A stretch of DNA of 38,041 nucleotides from Bacteroidales bacterium (lineage in GTDB: Bacteria; Bacteroidota; Bacteroidia; Bacteroidales; UBA932), in NCBI GenBank assembly GCA_024689985.1, contig JAILCZ010000005.1:1-38041 (forward strand), given 5' to 3'. Within the stretch, counting starts at the first letter, position 1. Each line of letters begins with the position of its first letter. The notes beneath the pieces are model-generated. The model searched no databases. It was not told the origin of the DNA and saw only the letters and a list, made by a program, of their open reading frames with translations. The translations under genes and the position numbers were made by a program. Positions 23,376-31,132 of this stretch are shown here, piece after piece.

Positions 23376-24577
23376 GCTCTCTTGGCCTTTTCCCAGACTC
23401 CTCCCTTCTTCCTGTTCACGAAGAAGTACTTCCACCCACGGATGACGGAGAGATTCATAAAGACAAAATAATACGGGACGAAAAGCGACGTCTTGCGTCG
23501 TCCCATCCTTTCAGCCGAACGACCTGCGATGGCCGTGACATACAATGCGGTCTGGAAGAAGAATATCACGCCATAGACGGCCGTATATCCGCCGAGGACG
23601 ATGATAAGGTTGACCGGATACATAGCGAAGAGGGCGACCGGCGTAATGGTCCAGCGAAGAACCCTGTGGGAAACATACTGGAAGGTGAGCCTCTTGTGCT
23701 TCCAAGGATTGAGAAGGCGCCTCATCGCCCAAACGGACTGAAGACCGCCGGCGGAAATGCGTTTTTTTCTCTTGCGTTCCTCGTCTATATTGGCCGAAGG
23801 CCCCTCCACGGCATAGGCATTCTTGCAATATGCTATACGCTTGCCATTTTCAGCAATCGTCATCGAAGCTATGAAATCGTCCAGGAGAGTATCTTCCGGC
23901 ATATCCGTCCAGAGTTCGCGACGCACGGCATACAACTCTCCGGCAGCTCCCTGTGCAGAATAGAGCCTGTAATCCAGGTCCTTGAGGAAGGATTCATATT
24001 TCCAGTACATTCCTTCGGAAGCCGCGGCCCCGTCTTCAGCGGAACCCTTCACCCTCTTTTCTCCCGCCACGCATCCCACATTCGGGTCTCCGAAACAGCG
24101 GGCCATAAGTTCCACAGCCTCAGGATTGAGCATAGTATTGGCATCGGTAAGCACCACTATCGGGCTTTTGATCAAGGCCATAGCCCTGTTGACGGCTGCG
24201 GTCTTTCCCTTTCTTTCCGGAGAGAAGAATACCTGGACATCAGGATACTGGGCAAGAAGCGCGTTGGTGTTGTCTGTTGATCCGTCAGTCACCCAGACGA
24301 CGTGAAACTTGCCTTCAGGATATTTGAGGGAATCACAGTTCTCCATCTTCTTGATCACGACATCCTCCTCATTGTAGGCTGCTATGAGGAGAGTAACGTC
24401 AGGAAGCTCGAAATTCTTGTCGATATGGTGAGGCTTGCGGATCCATTCCTTGATCTGCACGAGCAGAAAGAGGACTATTCCATACCCGAAATAAGTATAG
24501 AATACCAGGAATGCACAAACCCAGAATATGATTTTCCAGACTGTCACGAGGGATAAACTGATTGTTGACTCCTTCAA
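23372..24577 (-). CDS. Membrane GT2 glycosyltransferase (NodC/IcaA-like)
   Basis: Up to 401 aa. An N-terminal helix (VWKIIFWVCAFLVFYTYFGYG) precedes the GT2 domain: DVTLLIAAYNEEDVV, VVWVTDGSTDNTN, VVLTDANTMLNP (DxN metal site), DTLLDDFIASM (acidic catalytic-base region) and RKKRISAGGLQS in place of the usual QxxRW. Two or three C-terminal helices follow (VLRWTITPVALFAMYPV and beyond). The annotated start is a TTG lying inside a TAAATTTG promoter-like box (24575-24582, minus); a GTG at 24547 (391 aa) is an alternative, so the start is unsure. It is divergent from the UpxY-like gene and convergent with the EEP gene. It is probably part of the polysaccharide pathway. Confidence 0.87.
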   Translation of the reverse strand: MKESTISLSLVTVWKIIFWVCAFLVFYTYFGYGIVLFLLVQIKEWIRKPHHIDKNFELPDVTLLIAAYNEEDVVIKKMENCDSLKYPEGKFHVVWVTDGSTDNTNALLAQYPDVQVFFSPERKGKTAAVNRAMALIKSPIVVLTDANTMLNPEAVELMARCFGDPNVGCVAGEKRVKGSAEDGAAASEGMYWKYESFLKDLDYRLYSAQGAAGELYAVRRELWTDMPEDTLLDDFIASMTIAENGKRIAYCKNAYAVEGPSANIDEERKRKKRISAGGLQSVWAMRRLLNPWKHKRLTFQYVSHRVLRWTITPVALFAMYPVNLIIVLGGYTAVYGVIFFFQTALYVTAIAGRSAERMGRRKTSLFVPYYFVFMNLSVIRGWKYFFVNRKKGGVWEKAKRA

Positions 24578-24603
24578 ATTTACGATTTTCTTTTTTTAGT
24601 TGT

Positions 24604-24611
24604 TATATTTG
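24604..24611 (+). promoter_or_regulatory. -7 box (TATATTTG) upstream of the UpxY-like gene
   Basis: TATATTTG matches TAnnTTTG 19 bp before the ATG at 24631, giving a leader of about 10-15 nt. No TTTG occurs 18-21 bp further upstream. Confidence 0.45.
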
Positions 24612-24630
24612 AGAAAAGAATTGCATTTGA

Positions 24631-25149
24631 ATGGAGAAGGATCCGCATTGGTACGTAGCGTTCGTAAAGTCGTGTCAGGAAAGAAAAGCAGCTGAAATGC
24701 TGGAGAAGAACGGCGTGGAGTGCTATGTTCCCATACAGAAAATCCGAAAAAAATGGAGCGACAGATGGAAGGTCATAGACAGGCTAGTTCTGCCGCATCT
24801 GATCTTCATCCGCTGCCACGATTACGAAAGGATAGAGGTAATCCAGGACATTCCCAACATCACGAAATATATGTCTGCCGGAGGATCCTACAATCCGGTA
24901 GTCGTTCCGGACACCCAGATGGACGTCTTCCGGATGATGGTGGACAACTTCAGCGAAGAAGTCCAGGTTCAGGACAAGCCCCTGGCGCCGGGTGACTGGG
25001 TGGAGATTATTTCGGGTCCCATGAAGGGAAAGCAATGCGAGCTGATCAAAGTTGACAAGAAGACGAAGATTGCGGTCAGGCTCCAGATGCTAGGCACCGC
25101 TACGGTCGAGATATCGGCCGATATGGTAAGAAAAATAGAAAAACACTAA
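24631..25149 (+). CDS. UpxY-like NusG-family antiterminator
   Basis: 172 aa. The NusG N-terminal domain begins HWYVAFVKSCQERKAAEMLEKNGVE and continues CYVPIQKIRKKWSDRWKVIDRLVLPHLIFIRC. The KOW domain follows (LAPGDWVEIISGPMKGKQCELIKV, near residue 120). This matches specialised NusG paralogues such as UpxY of Bacteroides, which bind RNA polymerase and keep transcription going through long capsule operons. UpxY is normally the first gene of the operon it controls. Here it is followed 6 bp later by a zeta-like kinase and then by convergent housekeeping genes, and it is divergent from a GT2. It therefore looks displaced and may act in trans on the large operons, or serve as a general elongation factor. 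The target is unknown. Confidence 0.88.
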   Translation: MEKDPHWYVAFVKSCQERKAAEMLEKNGVECYVPIQKIRKKWSDRWKVIDRLVLPHLIFIRCHDYERIEVIQDIPNITKYMSAGGSYNPVVVPDTQMDVFRMMVDNFSEEVQVQDKPLAPGDWVEIISGPMKGKQCELIKVDKKTKIAVRLQMLGTATVEISADMVRKIEKH

Positions 25150-25155
25150 CCAGAT

Positions 25156-25932
25156 ATGACAACCAAATCTCTTAACGATATGCGTCTGAAGGCGATGGAA
25201 GATCTGCCCTTGGACGAATTTCAGGGTATTCTCGTAGAAACGGGAGCCACAGCCGGAAAGACTAACGAAGACTGCCTCGAGGAGTACTTCACCCATATCG
25301 AGACAACCCACATATACTCGCTTGACGTTGAAAGAAAACAGCTCAAGGACCGTCCTCTCCTAATGATTATGGCAGGCCCGAACGGAGCCGGCAAGACTTC
25401 GATAATGACGAAGCTGGCCAAGCACGGCTGGCTCAAGGGAATGGTTTACCAGAATCAGGATTTCATCGCGCAGAACCTCTACGGTGGATGGAATGACGAC
25501 AATGCGATCGCAAAGAGCGCGAAATACTGTGCGGAAGAGCGTGAAGCCTGTCTGGCAGAGATGAAGCCTATTGCCTTCGAGACCGTGTCCGGAGTGGACA
25601 AGCTCGATTTCGTCAGAAGGGCGAAGGCTGCCGGATACTATATTATGTATCTCTTCGTATGCACCTACTCCCCTACCGTACACGCTTCCAGAGTCGCAAT
25701 ACGAGTAATGAAGGGAGGCCATTCAATTCCTATCAAGACCATCATCTCAAGATATATGGAGTCGCTGCTCAACAGCCGCGCCCTCGTAAAGATCGCAGAC
25801 GCAAGCTACATCTTCGACAACTCCGCGCACAATACAGACGCGAAGCTGCTGATGAGGTTCAAAAACGGAAAACTGAACAAGCAGTATGTGGAAGACCTGC
25901 CACGCTGGGCTCAGTCCATCTTGGATGAGTAG
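25156..25932 (+). CDS. Zeta-toxin/COG4185-like P-loop kinase
   Basis: 258 aa. The P-loop MAGPNGAGKTS sits at about residue 72, late because of a 65-residue N-terminal extension (with EDCLEEYFTHIET) not typical of the family. Then FETVSG near 138 (zeta-like substrate/acidic motif) and RVMKGGHSIPIKTIISRYMESL (conserved GGH...I..RY) follow. Zeta-family kinases phosphorylate UDP-GlcNAc or related UDP-sugars; the COG4185 branch has poorly known substrates. The ATG is 6 bp after the UpxY-like stop, so they are one operon. No epsilon-like antitoxin gene is adjacent. Its 3' end overlaps the convergent NptA-like gene by 22 bp. A UDP-sugar-directed role in a polysaccharide region is a hypothesis. Confidence 0.8.
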   Translation: MTTKSLNDMRLKAMEDLPLDEFQGILVETGATAGKTNEDCLEEYFTHIETTHIYSLDVERKQLKDRPLLMIMAGPNGAGKTSIMTKLAKHGWLKGMVYQNQDFIAQNLYGGWNDDNAIAKSAKYCAEEREACLAEMKPIAFETVSGVDKLDFVRRAKAAGYYIMYLFVCTYSPTVHASRVAIRVMKGGHSIPIKTIISRYMESLLNSRALVKIADASYIFDNSAHNTDAKLLMRFKNGKLNKQYVEDLPRWAQSILDE

Positions 25933-27584
25933 AACTTACCTCCACGACGCGCCTGCTCCACATTCTCTATGAATCCCGAAAGTTCGTCGGACTCGTTGAT
26001 GAGGTCGTTGAAGAGGGAACTTACGATGTAGGAATAGGCGTGTGCTCCCGAAAGGGCCACATTTCTCTCACGAAGATAATTGCATTTGACCTTCACCTTG
26101 TGACGGTCATCCTTGTCCACGTCCGTTTCAGGATTCTTGAGGACTTCATCCATATTGTCCAGACACTCTGTAAGGACATTGAAGAGGTCCTCCACGAAAG
26201 CAATGACTTCCTTCGTGAGCTTCTCTCCGCCGGCAGCCTGGCGCTTGAGGATATGTGCAATATCCTGGCAGCTGTCGCCTATACTCTCCATCTCATTGAT
26301 CTGACGGAACATAGAACGGATCTTACCCTTCGTCGCATCTGAAAGATGGGCATCCGAAACATCGGAAAGATATTTGCCGACTTCGATCTCCATCCTGTCG
26401 GACATACTTTCGAGGGCGTCAACCTGGTTTGAAACCGCAATCAGGTCCACATCCGGCTTGAGCATAGTCTTGGTGACATCGAAGATGTGCCTTGTCTGGT
26501 CTGAATAGAGGCTGATTTCCTTCTGAGCCTGAAGGACTGCGATTTCCGGAGTCTTGATGATACCGTGCTGGATGTATGTGAGGTGGAACTCATTGTCGAG
26601 TTCTGATTTGCGAGGCTTGATGATTCTGGTGACGATCTTCTCAATCTGAGGGATGAACCAGATCAGGATGAAGGTGTTGGTGACATTGAATGCCGTATGG
26701 AAGGCCGCAAGACCGAATGAAAGGCGGGTTGCATCCTGCGAAGCGGCAGCCGGGTCTATGTTCACGAATCCACATACGAACCTTACGAAAGGATAGAAGA
26801 GGCAAAGCACCCAGGTAACTCCGAACACGTTGAAGATAAGGTGGGAGAAGGCTGCCCTGCGAGCCTGTGTATTGGCTGTCATTGCCACCACGTTGGCCGT
26901 GATCGTCGTTCCGATATTCTCACCGAGGACAAGGGCGAGTCCGAGATACAGAGGAAGCACGCCTGAGGTGCAGAGCACCATAGTGAGGGCCATAAGCGCA
27001 GCCGAAGACTGGGCAATGACCGTAAGTATCGTACCGATCACAAGGAAAAGAAGTATGCTCAGATAGCTTCCCGCATCAAAAGACGAGAAGAAATTGACCA
27101 CGGCAGGATTTCCGGCAAGATTCATTTCCTTGCCCGTGAGGTTGAGGGTTCCGAGGGCAAAAAGCAGGAAGGCAAGTCCGAAGAGGAAGTCTCCAAGGAA
27201 ACGATAATTCTTGGTGTAAATCAGTATTATGCCCAGAAGGAAGAGTGGCCAGACTATGCTAGTTATGTTGAACGAGAAGCCGGCCGACATAATCCACGCT
27301 GAAAGAGTCGTACCGATGTTGGCACCCATTATGACCGAAATAGCCTGGGCAAGTGTGAGCAGTCCGGCGTTGACGAATGAGACGGTCATAACCGTCGTCG
27401 CAGCCGAAGACTGAACGGAGACAGTAACAAACATACCGGTCAACAGACCTGTGAACCGGTTGGTAGTCATAGTACCCAAAACGTGGCGCAAAGATGGTCC
27501 CGCCATCTTTTGGAGAGCATCGCTCATCGCCTTCATACCGAACATCAGCAAGGCGAGCGCGCCTAACAGCTTAAGAAAAATCAT
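25911..27584 (-). CDS. NptA-like Na/Pi cotransporter with C-terminal PhoU domain
   Basis: 557 aa. The N-terminal 320 residues hold 8-10 membrane helices with the two inverted repeats of Na/phosphate cotransporters, marked by SVQSSAATTVMTVSFVNAGLL near 55 and IAQSSAALMALTMVL near 190 (the QSSA motifs). GENIGTTITANVVA follows. The C-terminal 200 residues are soluble, helical and PhoU-like (DVTKTMLKPDVDL, MSDRMEIEVGKYLSDVSD). It is probably involved in sodium-coupled phosphate transport or homeostasis at the inner membrane. It lies downstream of the M23 peptidase gene on the same strand, with a 46-bp gap, and may be a separate unit. Substrate direction cannot be read. Confidence 0.9.
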   Translation of the reverse strand: MIFLKLLGALALLMFGMKAMSDALQKMAGPSLRHVLGTMTTNRFTGLLTGMFVTVSVQSSAATTVMTVSFVNAGLLTLAQAISVIMGANIGTTLSAWIMSAGFSFNITSIVWPLFLLGIILIYTKNYRFLGDFLFGLAFLLFALGTLNLTGKEMNLAGNPAVVNFFSSFDAGSYLSILLFLVIGTILTVIAQSSAALMALTMVLCTSGVLPLYLGLALVLGENIGTTITANVVAMTANTQARRAAFSHLIFNVFGVTWVLCLFYPFVRFVCGFVNIDPAAASQDATRLSFGLAAFHTAFNVTNTFILIWFIPQIEKIVTRIIKPRKSELDNEFHLTYIQHGIIKTPEIAVLQAQKEISLYSDQTRHIFDVTKTMLKPDVDLIAVSNQVDALESMSDRMEIEVGKYLSDVSDAHLSDATKGKIRSMFRQINEMESIGDSCQDIAHILKRQAAGGEKLTKEVIAFVEDLFNVLTECLDNMDEVLKNPETDVDKDDRHKVKVKCNYLRERNVALSGAHAYSYIVSSLFNDLINESDELSGFIENVEQARRGGKFYSSKMD

Positions 27585-27630
27585 ATCCTTATATTTCGGG
27601 TCCTAAATTAACTATTTTTTCGTTAATGTA

Positions 27631-28677
27631 TTACTTGACACGAAGTTTGCGTCCAATCCTGAGAATCGTCTTGGTCGAAATACCGTTGAGCTTGCATATC
27701 TTCGCCACCGTCGTACCCTCCTTGCGGGCGATGACGGACAGTGTTTCTCCTTTTCGTACCGTATGGTATCTCTTTGCTGCGGCAATTGCGGCAAGGCGGG
27801 CCTTCTCCGCAGCCACCATATCGAGGGAATCTGCAGTCATAATCTCGTCGTCCTCGAACTCGGACTCAGGGACATACTTGCTGGAAGCGCTCAGATACTT
27901 CTTCTTCAGGACGAAAGCCCTGTGTCTGAGGATTCCTGATTCAAAGTCGATGACCCACTGAGGGTCGAAGGCATAACCCTGATAGCGAACCTCGAAATGG
28001 AGGTGAGGTCCGGTAGAACGGCCTGTCGAACCGCCGAGACCGATGACGTCACCGGCCGAAACCCAGTCTCCTTCATTTACAAGACGCTTGGAAAGATGGC
28101 CATAGAATGTTTCCAGACCATTTTCGTGGCGGATTACGACAAGGTTGCCATATCCTCTGAATACCTTGGAAAGACGGACGCGTCCTGCGAAGGTGGCATA
28201 TACCGGAGTTCCGGTGCGCAGAGGAAGGTCAACTCCCATATGACGGCGTCCGTGACGGTAGCCGAACGGTGAATAGACCTTGGTCTGATAAGGGCACTTA
28301 TAAGCCGTCAGTGAATCTACGAGCCAGAAAGTGACCTTGTCCGGAATGTCAGTCAGGGCCAGATGATATGGATCCACGGCAACATTGTCCCAGTTCTTGG
28401 AATAGGTATCCGAGAGCAGCGCATACTCCGGATTCTTCCAATACTGCCAGGTGTTGTCATCATAAAGCAGGATCTTCACGGCAGGATTTGCCGTGTCAAT
28501 CGTATCCATTGCCGAATTTACCCTTTCCAGCGATTTCACGGGCTGAAGCGCAGGCCTTGGTATGAGAGCCTCGGCCTGTGCCTTTGTCATTGAATTATCA
28601 GCCTGGGCAAATGTCGCGTTCGTCCCTAGCGGGAGCAGCATTGCCACAACCGCAACTACATCTACAATACTTTTCAT
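27631..28677 (-). CDS. Secreted M23 peptidase with C-terminal LysM
   Basis: 348 aa. A signal peptide (VVAVVAMLLPLGTNATFAQA) is followed by an M23 (LytM) domain with intact zinc ligands: GRRHMGVDLPLRTG (H and D), YGHLSKRLVNEGDWV, and TGPHLHFEVRYQG (HxH). A C-terminal LysM (YHTVRKGETLSVIARKEGTTVAKICKLNG) binds peptidoglycan. It is probably a DD-endopeptidase cleaving peptidoglycan crosslinks in the periplasm. The gene follows the phosphohexomutase gene by 9 bp and belongs to the ruvX-def-pgm operon. The contrast with the zinc-site-lacking M23 protein at 31.1 kb is clear: this one keeps every ligand. Confidence 0.93.
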   Translation of the reverse strand: MKSIVDVVAVVAMLLPLGTNATFAQADNSMTKAQAEALIPRPALQPVKSLERVNSAMDTIDTANPAVKILLYDDNTWQYWKNPEYALLSDTYSKNWDNVAVDPYHLALTDIPDKVTFWLVDSLTAYKCPYQTKVYSPFGYRHGRRHMGVDLPLRTGTPVYATFAGRVRLSKVFRGYGNLVVIRHENGLETFYGHLSKRLVNEGDWVSAGDVIGLGGSTGRSTGPHLHFEVRYQGYAFDPQWVIDFESGILRHRAFVLKKKYLSASSKYVPESEFEDDEIMTADSLDMVAAEKARLAAIAAAKRYHTVRKGETLSVIARKEGTTVAKICKLNGISTKTILRIGRKLRVK

Positions 28678-28686
28678 TAGCGATTT

Positions 28687-30045
28687 TTAACGGGTCGCTC
28701 CAAACTTCGTCTGGAGGATCTCTGCAGTTTTATTTATCTTCTCCTTGAGTTTTTCGTCAGATGTAGCCTCACAGATAAAGCGGAGATATGGTTCTGTATT
28801 CGATTTCCTGATATTGAACCACCAGTCTTCGAACTCTACCCTGTATCCGTCGAAATCCATCTGCTTGAGCGGCTTTTCTTCTGATACGAAGTAATCACGG
28901 ACAGCATTCATTGCACCATCCTTGTCTTCCAGGCGGAAATTGATTTCACCCGAATTCTTGTAACGGGCGATGCCTGAGATGACCTTGCTGAATGAGATGC
29001 CTTTCTTCTTGAAAGATGCGATTACCCTGAGCGCCAGAATTGACGCGAGCAGACCGCTGTCCGAATAGAAGAAGTCTTTGAAATAATAATGGCCGGCAAG
29101 TTCTCCGCCGAAGAGTCCGTCAATTTCACGGAGTCTGTGAGCGGCATTGGCCCTTCCGACCTTCCAAGTGTACATACTGTAGCCCATAGGCTCAAGGTAT
29201 TCACCCACTGCCTTTGAACTTCTGATATCCTGAATCACGGTACCGAATTCCTTTCTCTCCTCTGCGAAATAATGTCCGAGAAGGGCGATCATAAGGTCAG
29301 GAGAAACGAATTCAGCATTCTCATCGACGAACATTACACGGTCAGCGTCACCGTCATAGATGACTCCGACGTCAGCGCCCGTCTTCTTCACGAGAGCCTT
29401 GAGGGCCTCGACATTCTTCGGTACAAGAGGGTTAGGTTCGTGATTTGGGAACCTTCCGTCCATCTCGTCGTAAATATAAGCCGGAGCATCTCCGTAGAGA
29501 TCCCTGGCGAACAGGGAAGCCATACCGTTGGAGAGGTCGAAGGCCAGGTTGAGACCGCTGAGGTCAACCATATATTTTCTCAGGAAGCGGAGATAGTCTT
29601 CCTTCGCATCCTTTGCGAACACCTGTCCCTTCCTGGCGGCGGCAGGAGTAGGCTTTCCTTCGTCAATCCACTGCTTGATCTGGCCGAGTCCGGTATCGAG
29701 GCCCACCGGGAGAGCGTTCTCCCTGCTGACCTTGAGTCCGTTGTATTCAGCCGGATTATGAGATGCGGTAATCTGCACCGAAGCCTTGAAGCCGTAGAAT
29801 GCAGTACCGAAATAAACAAATGGCGTAGTACTGAGTCCGATATCATAAACATCCGCACCGGCATCAGTGATACCCTTAAGAAGTGCATCGTGAATGACCG
29901 GAGATGACTCCCTGCAGTCGCGGCCTACGAGTACCTTGTCCGCTCCGAGAAGTTCCGGGAGGAAGAAACCGACCTTGTATACGATGTCTTCATCAAAGTC
30001 CTCTTTCCAGATTCCTCTGATGTCATAAGCATGAAATGCGCCCAT
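28687..30045 (-). CDS. Phosphomannomutase/phosphoglucomutase family enzyme
   Basis: 452 aa, normal length. It starts MGAFHAYDIRGIW (the AYDIRG entry motif). The phosphoserine loop is ITASHNPAEYNGLK near 93, the metal loop IYDGDADRVMF near 231, the sugar-binding loop FGGELAGHYYF near 309 (usual form GEMSGH), and RKSNTEPYLRF near 420 binds phosphate. It interconverts hexose-1- and hexose-6-phosphates, supplying mannose-1-P or glucose-1-P for nucleotide sugars. GlmM-type use is less likely because the GMSGH-like loop is GELAGH. It lies 2 bp from the deformylase gene in a ruvX-def-pgm-M23 operon. PMM versus PGM specificity cannot be decided from the sequence. Confidence 0.93.
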   Translation of the reverse strand: MGAFHAYDIRGIWKEDFDEDIVYKVGFFLPELLGADKVLVGRDCRESSPVIHDALLKGITDAGADVYDIGLSTTPFVYFGTAFYGFKASVQITASHNPAEYNGLKVSRENALPVGLDTGLGQIKQWIDEGKPTPAAARKGQVFAKDAKEDYLRFLRKYMVDLSGLNLAFDLSNGMASLFARDLYGDAPAYIYDEMDGRFPNHEPNPLVPKNVEALKALVKKTGADVGVIYDGDADRVMFVDENAEFVSPDLMIALLGHYFAEERKEFGTVIQDIRSSKAVGEYLEPMGYSMYTWKVGRANAAHRLREIDGLFGGELAGHYYFKDFFYSDSGLLASILALRVIASFKKKGISFSKVISGIARYKNSGEINFRLEDKDGAMNAVRDYFVSEEKPLKQMDFDGYRVEFEDWWFNIRKSNTEPYLRFICEATSDEKLKEKINKTAEILQTKFGATR

Positions 30046-30047
30046 GG

Positions 30048-30602
30048 TTATTTTATTTTAGAGTTATAGTGTGTCGAAACCTTGCCCTTAGCTATGTTCT
30101 GAAGTTTCTTGGCGATGATCTTCTTGCGGATCGGCGCCACGAGGTCCACGAACATACATCCGTCAAGATGGCTCATCTCGTGCTGAACCATACGGCAGGC
30201 GAATTTGTCAAACTTCTCAGTGACCTTCTCGAGATTCTCATTGTAATACTCGACGGTCATTGATTCCGGTCTGGCCACATCAGCATATATACCAGGTACG
30301 CTGAGACAGCCCTCCGAATACTCGCAACGCGTCTCACTCTCCTCAATGATCACAGGATTGATGATGACACGATAGAAATCCTTAAGATAAGGATAAACGT
30401 CCACCATATCCCTTCCGTCAACGATTACGACCCTCTTGCTTACGCCGATCTGAGGCGCGGCAAGGCCCACGCCCTCTGAATTCACAAGTGTATCCTTGAG
30501 ATCCTGAATAAGGGTTGCAAGGCCTTCCTTGTCGTTCAAATCCGCTTCTTCAGCCTTCTGGCGAAGGACCTGAGAGCCATAAAGATAAATCGGTTGTATC
30601 AT
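30048..30602 (-). CDS. def: Peptide deformylase
   Basis: 184 aa. All three motifs are present: GVGLAAPQIGVSKR near 40 (motif I), EGCLSVPGIYADV near 94 (motif II, with the metal-ligand Cys), and QHEMSHLDGCMFVD near 140 (HExxH zinc/iron site). It removes the formyl group from N-terminal fMet of nascent proteins in the cytoplasm. The HEMSH form, with Ser where Asp is common, is within HExxH variation and should be active. The gene is 3 bp downstream of ruvX and 2 bp upstream of pgm, in one operon. Confidence 0.96.
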   Translation of the reverse strand: MIQPIYLYGSQVLRQKAEEADLNDKEGLATLIQDLKDTLVNSEGVGLAAPQIGVSKRVVIVDGRDMVDVYPYLKDFYRVIINPVIIEESETRCEYSEGCLSVPGIYADVARPESMTVEYYNENLEKVTEKFDKFACRMVQHEMSHLDGCMFVDLVAPIRKKIIAKKLQNIAKGKVSTHYNSKIK

Positions 30603-30605
30603 AAT

Positions 30606-31094
30606 CTATTTCCTTCTTTTTCTGCTGACATTCCTCGAAAGGGTATCAGGCACCAAGTCTGGATTGCCTGCAAAAGACGTACCCGAAAGTCTGTCCAGGT
30701 AACTTTGGAGTATGATTGCGGCGCTGATCTTATCGACGGAATTTTTGTCCTTCCTGTCCTTCGCCTTCATACCCCCGTCTATCATAGCCCTGTGCGCGAG
30801 AACAGAGGTGAACCTTTCGTCCTCCATCGTAACCGGCACATCCGGAAAGGCAGCTGTCAATTTTTTCACGAATACTTCCACGTCGGCGGCAGCCTCTGAA
30901 GGACGGCCGTCCATATTGGTAGGCCAGCCAACTACGAAGCGCTCCACCGTCTCCGCTGCAGCATAATTTTTGAGATATTCTATTATATTTGCAGTAGGAA
31001 CGGTCTCAAGGGCGGATGCGAAAATTTTAAGCGGGTCGCTGACAGCGACTCCGACTCTTTTTCGTCCGAAATCTATACCGACGAGTCTTTCCAT
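30606..31094 (-). CDS. ruvX: Putative Holliday junction resolvase RuvX/YqgF
   Basis: 162 aa. It starts MERLVGIDFGRKRVGVAVSDPL, the RNase H-like first strand with the catalytic D8. VERFVVGWPTNMDGRPSEAA near 51 and VTMEDERFTSVLAHRAM near 96 (the ERxTS motif) are conserved, as is the late DKISAAIILQSYLD. The family (RuvX/YqgF) has junction-resolving or rRNA-processing activity. Its promoter lies only 7 bp before the ATG, so the mRNA may have no leader. It heads the ruvX-def-pgm-M23 operon and is divergent from the degenerate M23 gene; the -33 element falls inside that gene's first codons. Confidence 0.95.
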   Translation of the reverse strand: MERLVGIDFGRKRVGVAVSDPLKIFASALETVPTANIIEYLKNYAAAETVERFVVGWPTNMDGRPSEAAADVEVFVKKLTAAFPDVPVTMEDERFTSVLAHRAMIDGGMKAKDRKDKNSVDKISAAIILQSYLDRLSGTSFAGNPDLVPDTLSRNVSRKRRK

Positions 31095-31101
31095 TTGAGA
31101 G

Positions 31102-31132
31102 CAAAATTACGAATTATTGATGTCACGACAAA
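31102..31132 (-). promoter_or_regulatory. ruvX promoter
   Basis: On the minus strand, TTTG (31132-31129), 19 bp, TAATTTTG (31109-31102) matches the Bacteroidetes consensus exactly. The -7 box ends only 7 bp before the ruvX ATG, so the start site falls at or within a few nt of the ATG. Confidence 0.7.

Noticed and set aside
24578-24630. Invertible capsule promoter upstream of the UpxY-like gene
   Set aside because: No flanking inverted repeats of the kind recombined by Mpi-type invertases are present in this short gap.
30048-30602. Peptide deformylase with an apparently altered HEMSH motif
   Set aside because: The HExxH metal ligands and the motif II Cys are intact; the Ser lies at a tolerated position.
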